From contig JBLWTG010000011.1 in assembly GCA_048270225.1 (NCBI GenBank), positions 1 to 64,000 on the forward strand: DNA of 64,000 bases, given 5' to 3'. The position numbers were made by a program, and so were the translations under genes. This DNA comes from Allopusillimonas sp048270225. Lineage in GTDB: Bacteria; Pseudomonadota; Gammaproteobacteria; Burkholderiales; Burkholderiaceae_B. Positions 34,240-43,504 of the stretch are shown here, one piece after another (positions within the stretch are counted from its first letter, which is position 1; every line of letters begins with the position of its first letter). Under the pieces are notes generated by a model. It saw nothing but the letters and a program-made list of their open reading frames with translations, was not told the origin of the DNA and did not search any database.

Positions 34240-35418
34240 TCAATGGGCATACACCAGCTCGTCGGCAAAGGCGGACATGCGCATCGCCGGGCTGGCAGCG
34301 GGTTGTGATAAGGGATGCAAGGCCGCTTGCTGCTCCTGCACGCGCAGCAGCTCGGCGACCACCGAAATGGCAATGACCTCCGGCGCCTTGCCGTGTATGC
34401 CGTCTATGCCTATAGGGCAAACCATCTGTGCAAAACGTTGCGGGTCCACGCCGCGCTCGGCCAGGCGCCGCTCGAACTTGCGACGCTTGGTCTGCGAACC
34501 GATCAGGCCGAAATAAGCGAAATCATCGCGTTTGAAAATATGCTGACACAGGCGCTGGTCCAGCGCATGACAATGCGTCATCACCAGAAAACAGCTGCCT
34601 GCGGGCGCCTGGGCGATCGCGGCCTCGGGTGTATCGGTGGCCTCGACGTCGACATTGGCCGGAATATCGGCGGGAAAATGCGCATCGCGCTCGTCGACCC
34701 AGGTGATGGTGCAGGGCAGGCTGCAGAGCACACGAACAATGGCCTGGCCCACATGCCCGGCGCCGAACAGCACCACATGCATGCTGGGCGGCGCCAGCAG
34801 TTCCGCCATCACCAGCCGCCCTTCGACGCTGGCCAGGAAACAGGTTTCCTGCCTGGCGGACGCCGGCGCGCGGCCGCTGCCGCTCCGGGCGCCCGATGCC
34901 TGGGCCGCGGCGCCGGGCAACAGGCCTGCGGGCGCCTGGGCGCGGTCATGCCATCCCGGCGTCGCCAGGCCCTTGTTCGCGTCAGCGCCAAAGAGCACAA
35001 CCTGGCTTGCCACGGGCCGGCCCTGCGCATCGCTGACCGTGCGCTGCCGCATGCAGGCGCGCCGACTGCGCAATGCGAGATCCAGCGCCTGCAGCCACTC
35101 GATGTCATCCTGCGTGAGCCGCTCAAAGACCAGCGTGGCAGCCCCGCCGCAGCATTGCCCCAGGCTGGGGCCCAGCGCCATGCGCTCGACTTTGCAGGCG
35201 CCATCCGGCACTGTGTCGCGCAGCATGCCGCGGGCCAGGTCAAGCGCGCGCCATTCGAGATGGCCGCCGCCTATGGTGTCCCACTGCTGGCCGGCGCAGA
35301 CCAGCATCTTGGCCCCCGCTTCACGCGGCGTCGAGCCCTCCGCCCGGGCCACAGTAACCAGCACGGCAGGCTCGCCGGCCCTGGTCAGCCGCAGGGCCTG
35401 GGGCAGCCAGGCATTCAC
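34240..35418 (-). CDS. xdhC: Xanthine dehydrogenase accessory protein XdhC
   Basis: 392 residues. N-terminal XdhC domain (AVLVTVARAEGSTPREAGAKM, GGGHLEWRALDLA, QCCGGAA) and a C-terminal Rossmann domain (VVLFGAGHVGQAIVRVL, FLVMTHCHALD, YFGLIGSQTKRRKFE). XdhC binds the molybdenum cofactor, helps its sulfuration and loads it into XdhB. A low-complexity Ala/Gly insert lies near residues 165-190. The start overlaps the xdhB stop by four bases, so translation is coupled. Confidence 0.95.
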   Translation of the reverse strand: MNAWLPQALRLTRAGEPAVLVTVARAEGSTPREAGAKMLVCAGQQWDTIGGGHLEWRALDLARGMLRDTVPDGACKVERMALGPSLGQCCGGAATLVFERLTQDDIEWLQALDLALRSRRACMRQRTVSDAQGRPVASQVVLFGADANKGLATPGWHDRAQAPAGLLPGAAAQASGARSGSGRAPASARQETCFLASVEGRLVMAELLAPPSMHVVLFGAGHVGQAIVRVLCSLPCTITWVDERDAHFPADIPANVDVEATDTPEAAIAQAPAGSCFLVMTHCHALDQRLCQHIFKRDDFAYFGLIGSQTKRRKFERRLAERGVDPQRFAQMVCPIGIDGIHGKAPEVIAISVVAELLRVQEQQAALHPLSQPAASPAMRMSAFADELVYAH

Positions 35419-37763
35419 GATGCCGCTCCCTGGCCCCGCAACGCCGTGACCGCATTCAAAATGGCCTCGGGCGTGGCAGGCGCATTCAATTGCGGCTCGC
35501 AGCGATAGTCGTTCACGCTGGCCACTGCGTCGCGTATGGCGTTGAACACGCTGAACGGCAGCAGCAGGGGCGGCTCACCCACCGCCTTGGAACGGTGGAT
35601 GCTGTCTTTGACGTTGCGGTTGTTGAACAGCTTCACGCGGAAATCCGCAGGGCAGTCGCTGACGGCGGGAATCTTGTAGGTGGAAGGCGCATGCGTCATC
35701 AGCCGTCCGTCTTTGTTCCAGTAAAGCTCTTCCATGGTCAGCCAGCCCATGCCCTGGATAAACGCGCCTTCGACCTGGCCGATATCGATGGCCGGGTTGA
35801 TGGAGCGGCCTACATCATGCAGGGCGTCGGCGCGCAGCAGCTTCCATTCGCCCGTCAGGGTATCGATGATGACTTCAGAGACCGCGGCCCCATAGGCAAA
35901 ATAATAAAAAGGCTTGCCGGACATGGTTTTCTTGTCCCAGCGTATGCCCGGCGTGGCGTAAAAACCTTCGGACCATAGCTGGACCTGCGCCCAGTAGGCG
36001 GCATCCACCACTTCTACGAAGGGAAGACGGTAGCCATTGACGATGACATGGTTGTCGACAAACACCACTTCGCCAGGCGCGCCGCCCCATTTGGATGCGG
36101 CAGCCTTGGCCAGGCGCCGGCGTATTTTCACCGCCGCATCCTGCGCGGCCTTGCCGTTCAGATCGGTGCCCGTCGAGGCCGCCGTGGCCGAGGTGTTGGC
36201 GATCTTGCTGGTGTCCGTGGCAGTGACCCGCACACGATCCAGGTCCAGGCCCAGCTCGGCCGCGGCCACCTGGGCAACCTTGGTGTTCAGGCCCTGGCCC
36301 ATCTCCGTGCCGCCGTGATTGACCAGCACAGAGCCATCGCGGTAAACATGCACCAGCGCACCGGCCTGATTGAAAGCCGGCACGTTGAAGGAAATGCCGA
36401 ACTTTACGGGCGTGAGCGCCAGCCCGCGCTTGAGCACAGGGCTGCTGCGGTTAAAGTCCAGCACAGCCTGACGTCGCGCACGGTAGTCGCTCTCTGCCTC
36501 GAGCTGATCGACCAGCGGATGCAGAACATTGTCGACCACGATCTGGCCATAAGGCGTTGTGTTGCGCTCTTGCGTGCCGTAGAAATTCACGCGCCGGACA
36601 TCCAGCGGATCGCGGCCCAGTTTGCGTCCCACCATGTCGAGCAGCACTTCCATCATCAGCGCGCCCTGTGGCCCGCCGAAACCGCGAAACGCGGTGTTCG
36701 ACTGCGTGTGGGTCTTGCCGCACATGGCCTTGATTTCGACCTCGGGCACGTAATAGGCGTTGTCAAAATGACAGACCGCGCGCGTGGCGACTGCCTCGGA
36801 CAAATCTGCCGAAAAGCCGGCACGCAGAGTCATGTCCAGCGTCACGCCCAGAATGCGGCCCTCGTCGTCATAGCCCATGTCGTATTCATAATAAAAGCCG
36901 TGGCGCTTGCCGGTAATCATCATGTCGTCATCGCGGTCGGCGCGCAGCTTCACCGGACGGCGCAGGCGCGCAGCGCTGACCGATGCCAGGCAGGCGAACA
37001 GCGCCGATTGCGACTCCTTGCCGCCAAAGCCGCCGCCCATGCGGCGGCACTCGACCAGCACCTGGTGCGAGTGCCAGCCCAGCGCGTGTGCGACCAGTGC
37101 CTGCATTTCACTCGGATGCTGCGTGGAGCACCAGACATGCATGCCATGGCCTTCCTTTGGCACGGCATAGGCGATCTGCCCTTCCAGATAAAACTGCTCC
37201 TGGCCATTGCATTCAAACGTGCCGGTCAGGCGGTGCGGGGCCGCCTCAATGGCCCGGTATGCATCGCCCCGGGTCAGGCACATCGGCGGCAGCACCATGG
37301 ACTGCTCTGCCTTGGCCTGCTGCGGCGACAGCACGGCCGGCTTGTCCTCATACTCGACCTTGGCCATGCGCGCCGCGCGACGGGCGGCATCATGGCTTTG
37401 CGCCACCACCAGGAACATGGGCTGGCCGATGTATTGCACCAGCGTGTCGGCCAGCAGGGGGTCATCGTGAAGCACAGGACCGCAATTGTTTTCACCAGGT
37501 ATATCCTGCGCCGTCAGCACAGCGACCACGCCGGGCGCCTGCCGGACCGGCTCCAGGTCCATGGACACGATGCGCGCATGCGCCCTGGCCGACATGCCCA
37601 GCGCAGCGTGCAGAGTACCCACAAGCTCGGGGATGTCGTCGGTATAGGTCGCCTCGCCGCTTACGTGCAGATCCGCCGATTCGTGCACCAGGCTTTTGCC
37701 TGTGGCACGGGTATCCCCGACGGTTGCCGGCCGCGCCATGAAAGCCTCTACTTGCGTGTTCAT
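35415..37763 (-). CDS. xdhB: Xanthine dehydrogenase, molybdopterin-binding subunit
   Basis: A 782-residue large subunit of the xanthine oxidase family. Seen: AALGMSARAHARI, GQEQFYLEGQIAYA, RRMGGGFGGKESQ, NTAFRGFGGPQGAL, NHGGTEMGQGLNTKVAQVAA and, near the end, VGEPPLLLPF with the catalytic Glu. It hydroxylates hypoxanthine to xanthine and urate at the Mo centre, with electrons passing to XdhA. It follows xdhA by nine bases and overlaps xdhC. Length matches bacterial XdhB. Confidence 0.97.
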   Translation of the reverse strand: MNTQVEAFMARPATVGDTRATGKSLVHESADLHVSGEATYTDDIPELVGTLHAALGMSARAHARIVSMDLEPVRQAPGVVAVLTAQDIPGENNCGPVLHDDPLLADTLVQYIGQPMFLVVAQSHDAARRAARMAKVEYEDKPAVLSPQQAKAEQSMVLPPMCLTRGDAYRAIEAAPHRLTGTFECNGQEQFYLEGQIAYAVPKEGHGMHVWCSTQHPSEMQALVAHALGWHSHQVLVECRRMGGGFGGKESQSALFACLASVSAARLRRPVKLRADRDDDMMITGKRHGFYYEYDMGYDDEGRILGVTLDMTLRAGFSADLSEAVATRAVCHFDNAYYVPEVEIKAMCGKTHTQSNTAFRGFGGPQGALMMEVLLDMVGRKLGRDPLDVRRVNFYGTQERNTTPYGQIVVDNVLHPLVDQLEAESDYRARRQAVLDFNRSSPVLKRGLALTPVKFGISFNVPAFNQAGALVHVYRDGSVLVNHGGTEMGQGLNTKVAQVAAAELGLDLDRVRVTATDTSKIANTSATAASTGTDLNGKAAQDAAVKIRRRLAKAAASKWGGAPGEVVFVDNHVIVNGYRLPFVEVVDAAYWAQVQLWSEGFYATPGIRWDKKTMSGKPFYYFAYGAAVSEVIIDTLTGEWKLLRADALHDVGRSINPAIDIGQVEGAFIQGMGWLTMEELYWNKDGRLMTHAPSTYKIPAVSDCPADFRVKLFNNRNVKDSIHRSKAVGEPPLLLPFSVFNAIRDAVASVNDYRCEPQLNAPATPEAILNAVTALRGQGAAS

Positions 37764-37772
37764 AATATTCCC

Positions 37773-39257
37773 TCAGAGTGCGGCGGCGCAGGCAAACACG
37801 CTGGTTTCGGCGGCGGCCAGCGGCGCCTGCGGGCGGGTTTCCAGATAGAAGCGCTGCAACAGGTTCTTGACGGCGGCAACACGGTAGGCGCTGCTGGCGC
37901 GCATGTCGGAGAGCGGCTGATAGTCCTGGCCCAGCGCCTCCATCGCGGCGTTCGCGGTGGACTGATCCCAGGGCTGGCCCAGCAGGGCCTGTTCAGCATG
38001 CGCGGCGCGCTTGGGCGTGGCAGCCACGCCGCCAAAGGCAATGCGCGCCTCGGTAATGACGCCTGCGTCATCCAGGCTGACGGCAAAGGCTGCGCAGACG
38101 GCGGAAATATCCTGGTCGAAACGTTTGGACAGTTTATACGTGCGAAAGCGCTGCGCGGACTGCGGCAGCGGCACCTTGATTCCCTGCACAAACTCCCCCG
38201 GCTCCAGCGCGTTCTTCTGATAATCCAGATAGAAATCCTCCAGCGGCATTTCGCGCACGCGCTCGCCCCGGCGCAACACAATGCGCGTACCGAGTACGAT
38301 CAGCGCCGGCATGGAGTCGCCGATCGGCGAGCCGTTTGCCACGTTGCCGCCTAGCGTGCCGGCGTTGCGTATGGGATAGGACGCAAAGCGTCGATGCATT
38401 TCGCCCAGCTCGCTGTAATGCTCGACCAGCTTCCCGTAAGCGTCGTTCAACAGCGCGCCCGCGCCCAGGTAGAGCGAGGCGCCGTCCTCGGAGACTTCAC
38501 GCATCTGGGCAACCTGGCCGATGTAGATGAGCTCGGGCAGATGCCTGAGCTGCTTGGTCACCCAGAGGCCCACGTCCGTACTGCCGGCAAGCATGCGGGC
38601 CTGCGGATGCTCCATCCGCAGCTGGGCCAGCTGATCCAGCGTGCGCGGCGCATAAAAGACCTGATCGCCATCCCGATAGACGAGCGGCTGGTCGCGTGCC
38701 AGCGACTTGAGCTGCGAGGCCAGCGCCTGGCGGTCAAACGGTACAACCGGCATGTCGAACATGGCCTGGGCGGCATCGATGATGGGCCGGTAGCCGGTGC
38801 AGCGGCAGAGATTACCCGACAGCACATTCTCGATATCCTGGCGCGCGGGCGCCGGATCGCCGGGCCTGTGATCAAGATACATGCCCCACAGCGACATGAC
38901 GAAACCCGGCGTGCAGAAACCGCATTGCGAGCCATGCAGATCGACCAGCGCCTGCTGGACCGGATGCAGACTGCCGTCGGGCTGGCGCAGGTCTTCGACC
39001 GTAAAGACGGCCTTGCCGTCCAGCGCCGGCAGAAACTGGATGCAGGCGTTGACGGCGCGCAGGCCTACCTCGCCCCGGCTGTCCAGCTCGCCCACCACAA
39101 CTGTACAGGCGCCGCAGTCGCCTTCGGCACAGCCCTCCTTGGTGCCGGTGCAGCGCAGGTCTTCGCGCAGATACTGCAGCAGCGTACGGGTTGTGGATTG
39201 GCCCGCGGCCTCGTGCACCTGGCCGCGATAATAGAAACGGATATTCTGTGTCTCCAT
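37773..39257 (-). CDS. xdhA: Xanthine dehydrogenase small subunit (2Fe-2S and FAD)
   Basis: 494 residues. Plant-type 2Fe-2S cluster with Cys in GTKEGCAEGDCGACTVVV, a second 2Fe-2S domain (GSQCGFCTPGFVMSLWG and NLCRCTGYRP), then an FAD domain (LAGSTDVGLWVTKQ, IRNAGTLGGNVANGSPIGD). It carries electrons from the Mo subunit to NAD+. ATG 39257 is chosen where the ferredoxin domain starts. First gene of xdhABC-guaD, divergent from a LysR gene with an operator-like repeat between. Confidence 0.97.
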   Translation of the reverse strand: METQNIRFYYRGQVHEAAGQSTTRTLLQYLREDLRCTGTKEGCAEGDCGACTVVVGELDSRGEVGLRAVNACIQFLPALDGKAVFTVEDLRQPDGSLHPVQQALVDLHGSQCGFCTPGFVMSLWGMYLDHRPGDPAPARQDIENVLSGNLCRCTGYRPIIDAAQAMFDMPVVPFDRQALASQLKSLARDQPLVYRDGDQVFYAPRTLDQLAQLRMEHPQARMLAGSTDVGLWVTKQLRHLPELIYIGQVAQMREVSEDGASLYLGAGALLNDAYGKLVEHYSELGEMHRRFASYPIRNAGTLGGNVANGSPIGDSMPALIVLGTRIVLRRGERVREMPLEDFYLDYQKNALEPGEFVQGIKVPLPQSAQRFRTYKLSKRFDQDISAVCAAFAVSLDDAGVITEARIAFGGVAATPKRAAHAEQALLGQPWDQSTANAAMEALGQDYQPLSDMRASSAYRVAAVKNLLQRFYLETRPQAPLAAAETSVFACAAAL

Positions 39258-39324
39258 GACTAACCTTGTATATTCTGAAGTTTCAGTCAAAGTAACACCG
39301 GCAAGCGCCTGCGGCATTCGCGCA

Positions 39325-39345
39325 TCATGATGTTCACTATCATGA
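39325..39345. promoter_or_regulatory. Candidate LysR operator between xdhA and lysR
   Basis: TCATGAT-N7-ATCATGA, perfect seven-base arms, about 70 bases from xdhA and 80 from the divergent LysR start. The spacing and T-N11-A content fit a LysR recognition site controlling both genes; this is inferred. Confidence 0.6.
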
Positions 39346-39426
39346 ATGCCCAATACCGACCGCCCTGCGCGCCGGCCCGCAAGGCCACCGCCCATATCCT
39401 GCATCGATATCAAGCATAATAGCCTG

Positions 39427-40350
39427 ATGGAACGACACCGTGAACAGCTTGAAACCTCTTTGCTGCGTGTTTTGCAGGTTCTGCTCACCGAGCAGAGCGT
39501 GTCCCGCGCGGCAATAAAGCTCGGGCTGTCGCAACCAGCGGTCAGCAACTCGCTGCGCCGGCTGCGCGGCATCACGGGCGACCCGCTGCTGGTGCGCTGC
39601 AAAACCGGTATGGTGGCCACGGCCAGAGGGCAGGAAATGCTGTCCCACGCCAACGAGGCGCTGGCGGCGATCGACCAGATCACCCGGCCCACGGCCGAGT
39701 TCTCGCCGCAGGACTCGCGCAGGGTATTCCGGCTGGGGACGCCGGACTATCTCGATGCGCTGTTTCTGCCGAACATCGCCGAGATGCTCAGCAGGCAGGC
39801 GCCCTCCGCCAAGCTCATGGTGCATCCCATCAGTGCCGATTTCGATTATCAGGCTGCGCTGGAGAACGGCACGCTGGACATCGTCGTAGGCAACTGGCTG
39901 GCGCCCCCGCCCCAATTGCATACCTCGCGCCTGTTCGAGGACGAAGTCGTATGCATGCTGGGCAACCATCACCCGCTGGCCAGCAAAGGCATCTCGATGC
40001 CGCATTACCTCGAAATGAAACACCTGGCCCCCACGCCGTATGTCTCGGAGCGCGCCAGCTTTATCGATGGCTGCCTGGCCGAACAGGGGTTGCAGCGCAA
40101 CATCCACATGACCATTCCTTCTTTCGGACTGGTGCCCTACGTGCTGATGTCCACCGACCTGGTCTTTACCACCGGGCGCCAGTTCGCTCAGCACTACGCA
40201 CGCTATCTGCCCGTCACCGTGCTCAAGTCTCCTTTTCCCTTTCCGCCCATGCGCTTCTACCAGCTCTGGCACAAGCGCGCCCACAACGCCAGTGAAATCG
40301 TCTGGCTGCGCCGCCGCATTGCCGAGGTCGCCGCGCAGCTGAACACATAA
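39427..40350 (+). CDS. LysR-family regulator, probable purine-catabolism regulator
   Basis: 307 residues. Helix-turn-helix SVSRAAIKLGLSQPAVSNSL and LRRLRGITGDPLLVR, effector domain with LGTPDYLDALFLPN, NGTLDIVVGNWLAPP, and the C-terminal FPFPPMRFYQLWHKRAH block shared with the LysR at 31846. Start ATG 39427 is taken where homology begins; the frame extends upstream across the operator. Divergent from xdhA and upstream of the purine permease, it is the best candidate to sense a purine or urate and switch both. Confidence 0.93.
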   Translation: MERHREQLETSLLRVLQVLLTEQSVSRAAIKLGLSQPAVSNSLRRLRGITGDPLLVRCKTGMVATARGQEMLSHANEALAAIDQITRPTAEFSPQDSRRVFRLGTPDYLDALFLPNIAEMLSRQAPSAKLMVHPISADFDYQAALENGTLDIVVGNWLAPPPQLHTSRLFEDEVVCMLGNHHPLASKGISMPHYLEMKHLAPTPYVSERASFIDGCLAEQGLQRNIHMTIPSFGLVPYVLMSTDLVFTTGRQFAQHYARYLPVTVLKSPFPFPPMRFYQLWHKRAHNASEIVWLRRRIAEVAAQLNT

Positions 40351-40782
40351 ACGGAATAGACAAATACATATAGTGGTCGCCGGCGGGCCCGGTCAAGCAT
40401 GGCTTTGCGCAGGCAAACCGCCGTGCTGAAGGCCCTGTCCGCGGACAGGAGACGCAGGCGGCATATCAGCGCGGATGGATAACCTTCATCACGTCCAGCT
40501 ATATGATGCCCGCCGGACCGATCCATAAAATGGCCTCACATCAACGCGACTTCGTTCAGGAAGCCATGCCCGCCTCGATGCGGTCATGACAAAGCGTGAG
40601 GAGACAAATCCACGATTGGGGCAGGCGCCTGCCTGGGCCGCCCCGAGACGGCATTGCCATGGTCCGGCGACGGACGCCCTCCTGCCGCCCGCCTCCTTTT
40701 CGCTGCCGCATCATTTCAAGCATGCCTGACGACAGGTCCGCCAGAAGACCTGTTTCACACCGCTGATAAAGGAGCTCTACCC
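40351..40782. other. Long leader region upstream of the purine permease gene
   Basis: About 430 bases between lysR and the permease. I see no good reading frame. I looked for a purine riboswitch core and did not find the conserved UAUA..GUUUCUACC pattern. Frequent inverted GC stretches may fold, but none is compelling. The last 20 bases carry the permease ribosome site (AAAGGAGC). Confidence 0.4.
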
Positions 40783-42240
40783 ATGGCAGACCAAGACTAC
40801 GTCATTACACCCGCCCCCGCGGCCGCGTCTGCAGGCGCGACGACCGGCGTCGGCGCGGCCTCCCTGGCCGCAACACAGGCCGCGGCGGGTTCGGCCAGCG
40901 GGCCTTCGGGCTTTGCCGAGGGAATGGACCGCTATTTCGGCATCCGCCGGCGCGGCAGCTCCGTGCGGCAGGAGGCCATCGGCGGCATCACCACTTTTCT
41001 GGCCATGGTGTACGCGATCTTTGTCGTGCCGGGCATGCTGGGCAAGGCAGGCTTTGATCCCAGCATGGTCTTCATCGCGGTCTGTCTTACCAGCGCGTTC
41101 GGCTCCCTGTTGATGGGTCTGTGGGCCAACCTGCCCATCGCCATCGGCTGCGCCATCTCGCTGACCGCGTTTACCGCCTTCGACCTGGTGTTGGGCAAAG
41201 GTCTGTCGCCCGCCGTGGCGCTGGGCGCCATCTTCCTGATGGGCCTGGTGTTCACCGCCATCTCGGTCACAGGAATACGAACCTGGATACTGCGCACCCT
41301 GCCCGCAGGCGTTGCACACGGCACCGGCGTGGGTATCGGACTTTTCCTGCTGCTCATCGCATCCAACAGCGTAGGCCTGGTGGTGCGCAATCCCGGACCC
41401 GGACTGCCGGTGTCGCTGGGCGAACTGGGCAGCCTGCCCGCGCTGCTGTCGGTGGCCGGATTGGCCGCCATCTTCGGTCTGGAGCAACGGCGCGTACCGG
41501 GCGGCATCCTGCTGGTGATCGTGGCCCTGTCCATCTTCGGCCTGATCTTTGATCCCTCGGTACATTTCAACGGCGTATTCGCCATGCCCTCTTTCGGGCT
41601 GTCCGACGGCAGCTCTGCATTCGGCGCCATGGATTTGCGCGGCGCACTCTCTGCCGCCGTGATTCCCAGCGTACTCGCGCTGGTCATGACCGCGGTATTC
41701 GACGCGACGGGCACCATACGCGCCGTGGCAGCGCAGGCCGGCCAGCTGGACGAACAGGGCCAGATCGTCAACGGCAGCAAGGCGCTGACCAGCGATTCAG
41801 TCAGCTCCATCTTCTCGGCACTGGTTGGCGGCGCCCCCGCCGCGGCCTACATCGAATCGGCCGCCGGGGTTGCCGCCGGCGCGCGCACCGGCCTGTCCTC
41901 CACCATCATCGGCCTGCTGTTTCTTGCACTGATTTTCGTATCCCCGCTTGCCGGACTGGTGCCTGCCTACGCCACCGCGCCGGCCCTGATGTATGTAGGT
42001 CTGCTCATGCTGGGCAGCATCAGCAGACTGAACATGGATGACACCGTGGATGCCCTGGCCGGACTGGCCTGCGCCGTCTTTATTGTGCTGACCTGCAACA
42101 TCGTCACCGGCATCATGATCGGCTTCTGCACCCTGGTGATCGGCCGCCTCGTTGCCGGCGACTTGCGCAGGCTCAATGTCGGCACCGTGGCCATCGCCGC
42201 AGCACTGGCAGCGTTCTATCTGGGCGGCTGGGCCATCTGA
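40783..42240 (+). CDS. NCS2/AzgA-type purine permease
   Basis: 485 residues. After an unusual ~45-residue Ala/Gly/Thr-rich lead, the AzgA core begins at MDRYFGIRRRGSSVRQEAIG, then GITTFLAMVYAIFV, ANLPIAIGCAISLTAF, GTGVGIGLFLLLIA, VFDATGTIRAVA and IESAAGVAAGARTGLSS, the usual substrate region of guanine/hypoxanthine carriers. About 12-14 membrane segments. Its place between xdh-guaD and uraD-allA suggests uptake of guanine, hypoxanthine or adenine for catabolism. ATG 40783 has AAAGGAG eight bases upstream. Confidence 0.92.
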   Translation: MADQDYVITPAPAAASAGATTGVGAASLAATQAAAGSASGPSGFAEGMDRYFGIRRRGSSVRQEAIGGITTFLAMVYAIFVVPGMLGKAGFDPSMVFIAVCLTSAFGSLLMGLWANLPIAIGCAISLTAFTAFDLVLGKGLSPAVALGAIFLMGLVFTAISVTGIRTWILRTLPAGVAHGTGVGIGLFLLLIASNSVGLVVRNPGPGLPVSLGELGSLPALLSVAGLAAIFGLEQRRVPGGILLVIVALSIFGLIFDPSVHFNGVFAMPSFGLSDGSSAFGAMDLRGALSAAVIPSVLALVMTAVFDATGTIRAVAAQAGQLDEQGQIVNGSKALTSDSVSSIFSALVGGAPAAAYIESAAGVAAGARTGLSSTIIGLLFLALIFVSPLAGLVPAYATAPALMYVGLLMLGSISRLNMDDTVDALAGLACAVFIVLTCNIVTGIMIGFCTLVIGRLVAGDLRRLNVGTVAIAAALAAFYLGGWAI

Positions 42241-42407
42241 CCGGCGCGCATGCGGCAACGCCTATATTCCTTATTCATTATTCTGCTTAATTGTTCGGCA
42301 CGCAGCCTTTACACTAAACCCAAACCGGAGGCTGCCCGCTGGCGGCGCCCTGTCTTCAGCGGCAGCACTCCGACATGCCAGCAACCCTGCCCAGACCACG
42401 AGACCGC

Positions 42408-42935
42408 ATGACGCACACCCAGGCACCAGGCCTTACCCTGGCCGATCTGTCCACCCTGACACAGGACGACTTTACCGAACGCCTCGGCAACATCTTTGAG
42501 CATTCTCCGTGGATCGCGCGGGGAGCATGGGCGGCCCGCCCGTTTTCCGACGCAGCGGCCCTGCACCAGGCCATGCTGGATGTGCTCGCCGATGCCGACG
42601 AACAGTCCAAGCTGGACCTGATTCTTGCCCACCCCGAACTGGCGGGCAAAGAAGCGGCCAGCGGCACACTGACGCAGTCCTCGACCAGCGAACAGAAAGG
42701 CGCAGGCCTGGATCAATGCAGTGCGCAAGAGCTGCAGCGGCTGCGCGCGCTGAATGCCGCCTACCGCGAGCGTTTCGGCTTTCCCTTTGTGGTTGCTGTG
42801 AAAGGTCTGAGCCGATATGAGATCATGGATGCTGTCGAAAGACGTCTGCAGCACGACCGCAGAACAGAGTTTGCCGCCTGCCTGGCCGAAATCGGCAAGA
42901 TCGCACGCTTTCGCCTTGATGCGCTGTTTGAATAA
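42408..42935 (+). CDS. uraD: 2-Oxo-4-hydroxy-4-carboxy-5-ureidoimidazoline decarboxylase
   Basis: 175 residues. FTERLGNIFEHSPWIARGAW carries the active-site His-Ser-Pro block of OHCU decarboxylases; AHPELAGK, LNAAYRERFGFPFVVAVKG and the C-terminal EIGKIARFRL also match. It gives S-allantoin from the product of UraH. An ATG 33 bases upstream (42375) is also possible. AllA follows 12 bases downstream, so they form one unit with the permease upstream. Confidence 0.95.
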   Translation: MTHTQAPGLTLADLSTLTQDDFTERLGNIFEHSPWIARGAWAARPFSDAAALHQAMLDVLADADEQSKLDLILAHPELAGKEAASGTLTQSSTSEQKGAGLDQCSAQELQRLRALNAAYRERFGFPFVVAVKGLSRYEIMDAVERRLQHDRRTEFAACLAEIGKIARFRLDALFE

Positions 42936-42947
42936 AAGGACACTGCC

Positions 42948-43454
42948 TTGACCACCGTACTCCAGCTTCAAGCCGAACCGCTCACCCGCGAAGCCTTCGC
43001 CCCCTTCGGCGACGTTATCCAGGCCAGCGATTCGGTCAGGCATTTTTCCATCAACGACGGCAACACCGAGCGCTATCACGACCTGGCCAATATAGACCCC
43101 GGCCCGGACGGCAAGGCCATTGTGTCCATCTTCCGGGGACAGCCGCGCAGCCTGCCGTTCACAGTCACCATGATGGAACGCCACCCGCGCGCCAGCCAGG
43201 CCTTTATTCCCATGTCCGGACGCCCCTATCTGGTAATTGTGGCGCCCGCGGGCGATCCGCCCGGTCCGGACGACCTGCGCCTGTTCGTCTGCCAGGGCGA
43301 CCAGGGGGTCAATTACGCTGCCGGCGTATGGCACCATCCTTTGCTCGCGCTGCAAGAGGTGTCGGATTTCCTGATCATCGACCGCAGCGGACCCGGCGAC
43401 AACTGCGATCTCATCGATCTGGCGGAAAGCCGCGAAATCCCTGCAGATCTCTGA
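42948..43454 (+). CDS. allA: Ureidoglycolate lyase
   Basis: 168 residues of the cupin-like AllA family: AFAPFGDVIQA near the start, MERHPRASQAFIPMSGRPYLVIVA (active-site region) and NYAAGVWHHPLLAL. It splits ureidoglycolate into glyoxylate and urea. The start is TTG 42948 with an AAAGGA ribosome site seven bases upstream. Its substrate must come from allantoate by an allantoicase or allantoate amidohydrolase, neither of which is in this window. Confidence 0.95.
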   Translation: MTTVLQLQAEPLTREAFAPFGDVIQASDSVRHFSINDGNTERYHDLANIDPGPDGKAIVSIFRGQPRSLPFTVTMMERHPRASQAFIPMSGRPYLVIVAPAGDPPGPDDLRLFVCQGDQGVNYAAGVWHHPLLALQEVSDFLIIDRSGPGDNCDLIDLAESREIPADL

Positions 43455-43504
43455 ATCACGCAGCGCGCGGCGCAGCCGCAAGGCCATGCAGATTCGCGCA
43501 TGCC

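Noticed and set aside
36048..38354. A 768-residue plus-strand open frame opposite xdhB and xdhA
   Set aside because: It is the complement of two clear xanthine dehydrogenase genes. Its protein is rich in His, Arg and Gln with no family motif, as expected for a shadow in GC-rich DNA.
40351..40782. Possible purine riboswitch before the AzgA-type permease
   Set aside because: The conserved purine-riboswitch core sequences were not found; only loose GC stems are present.
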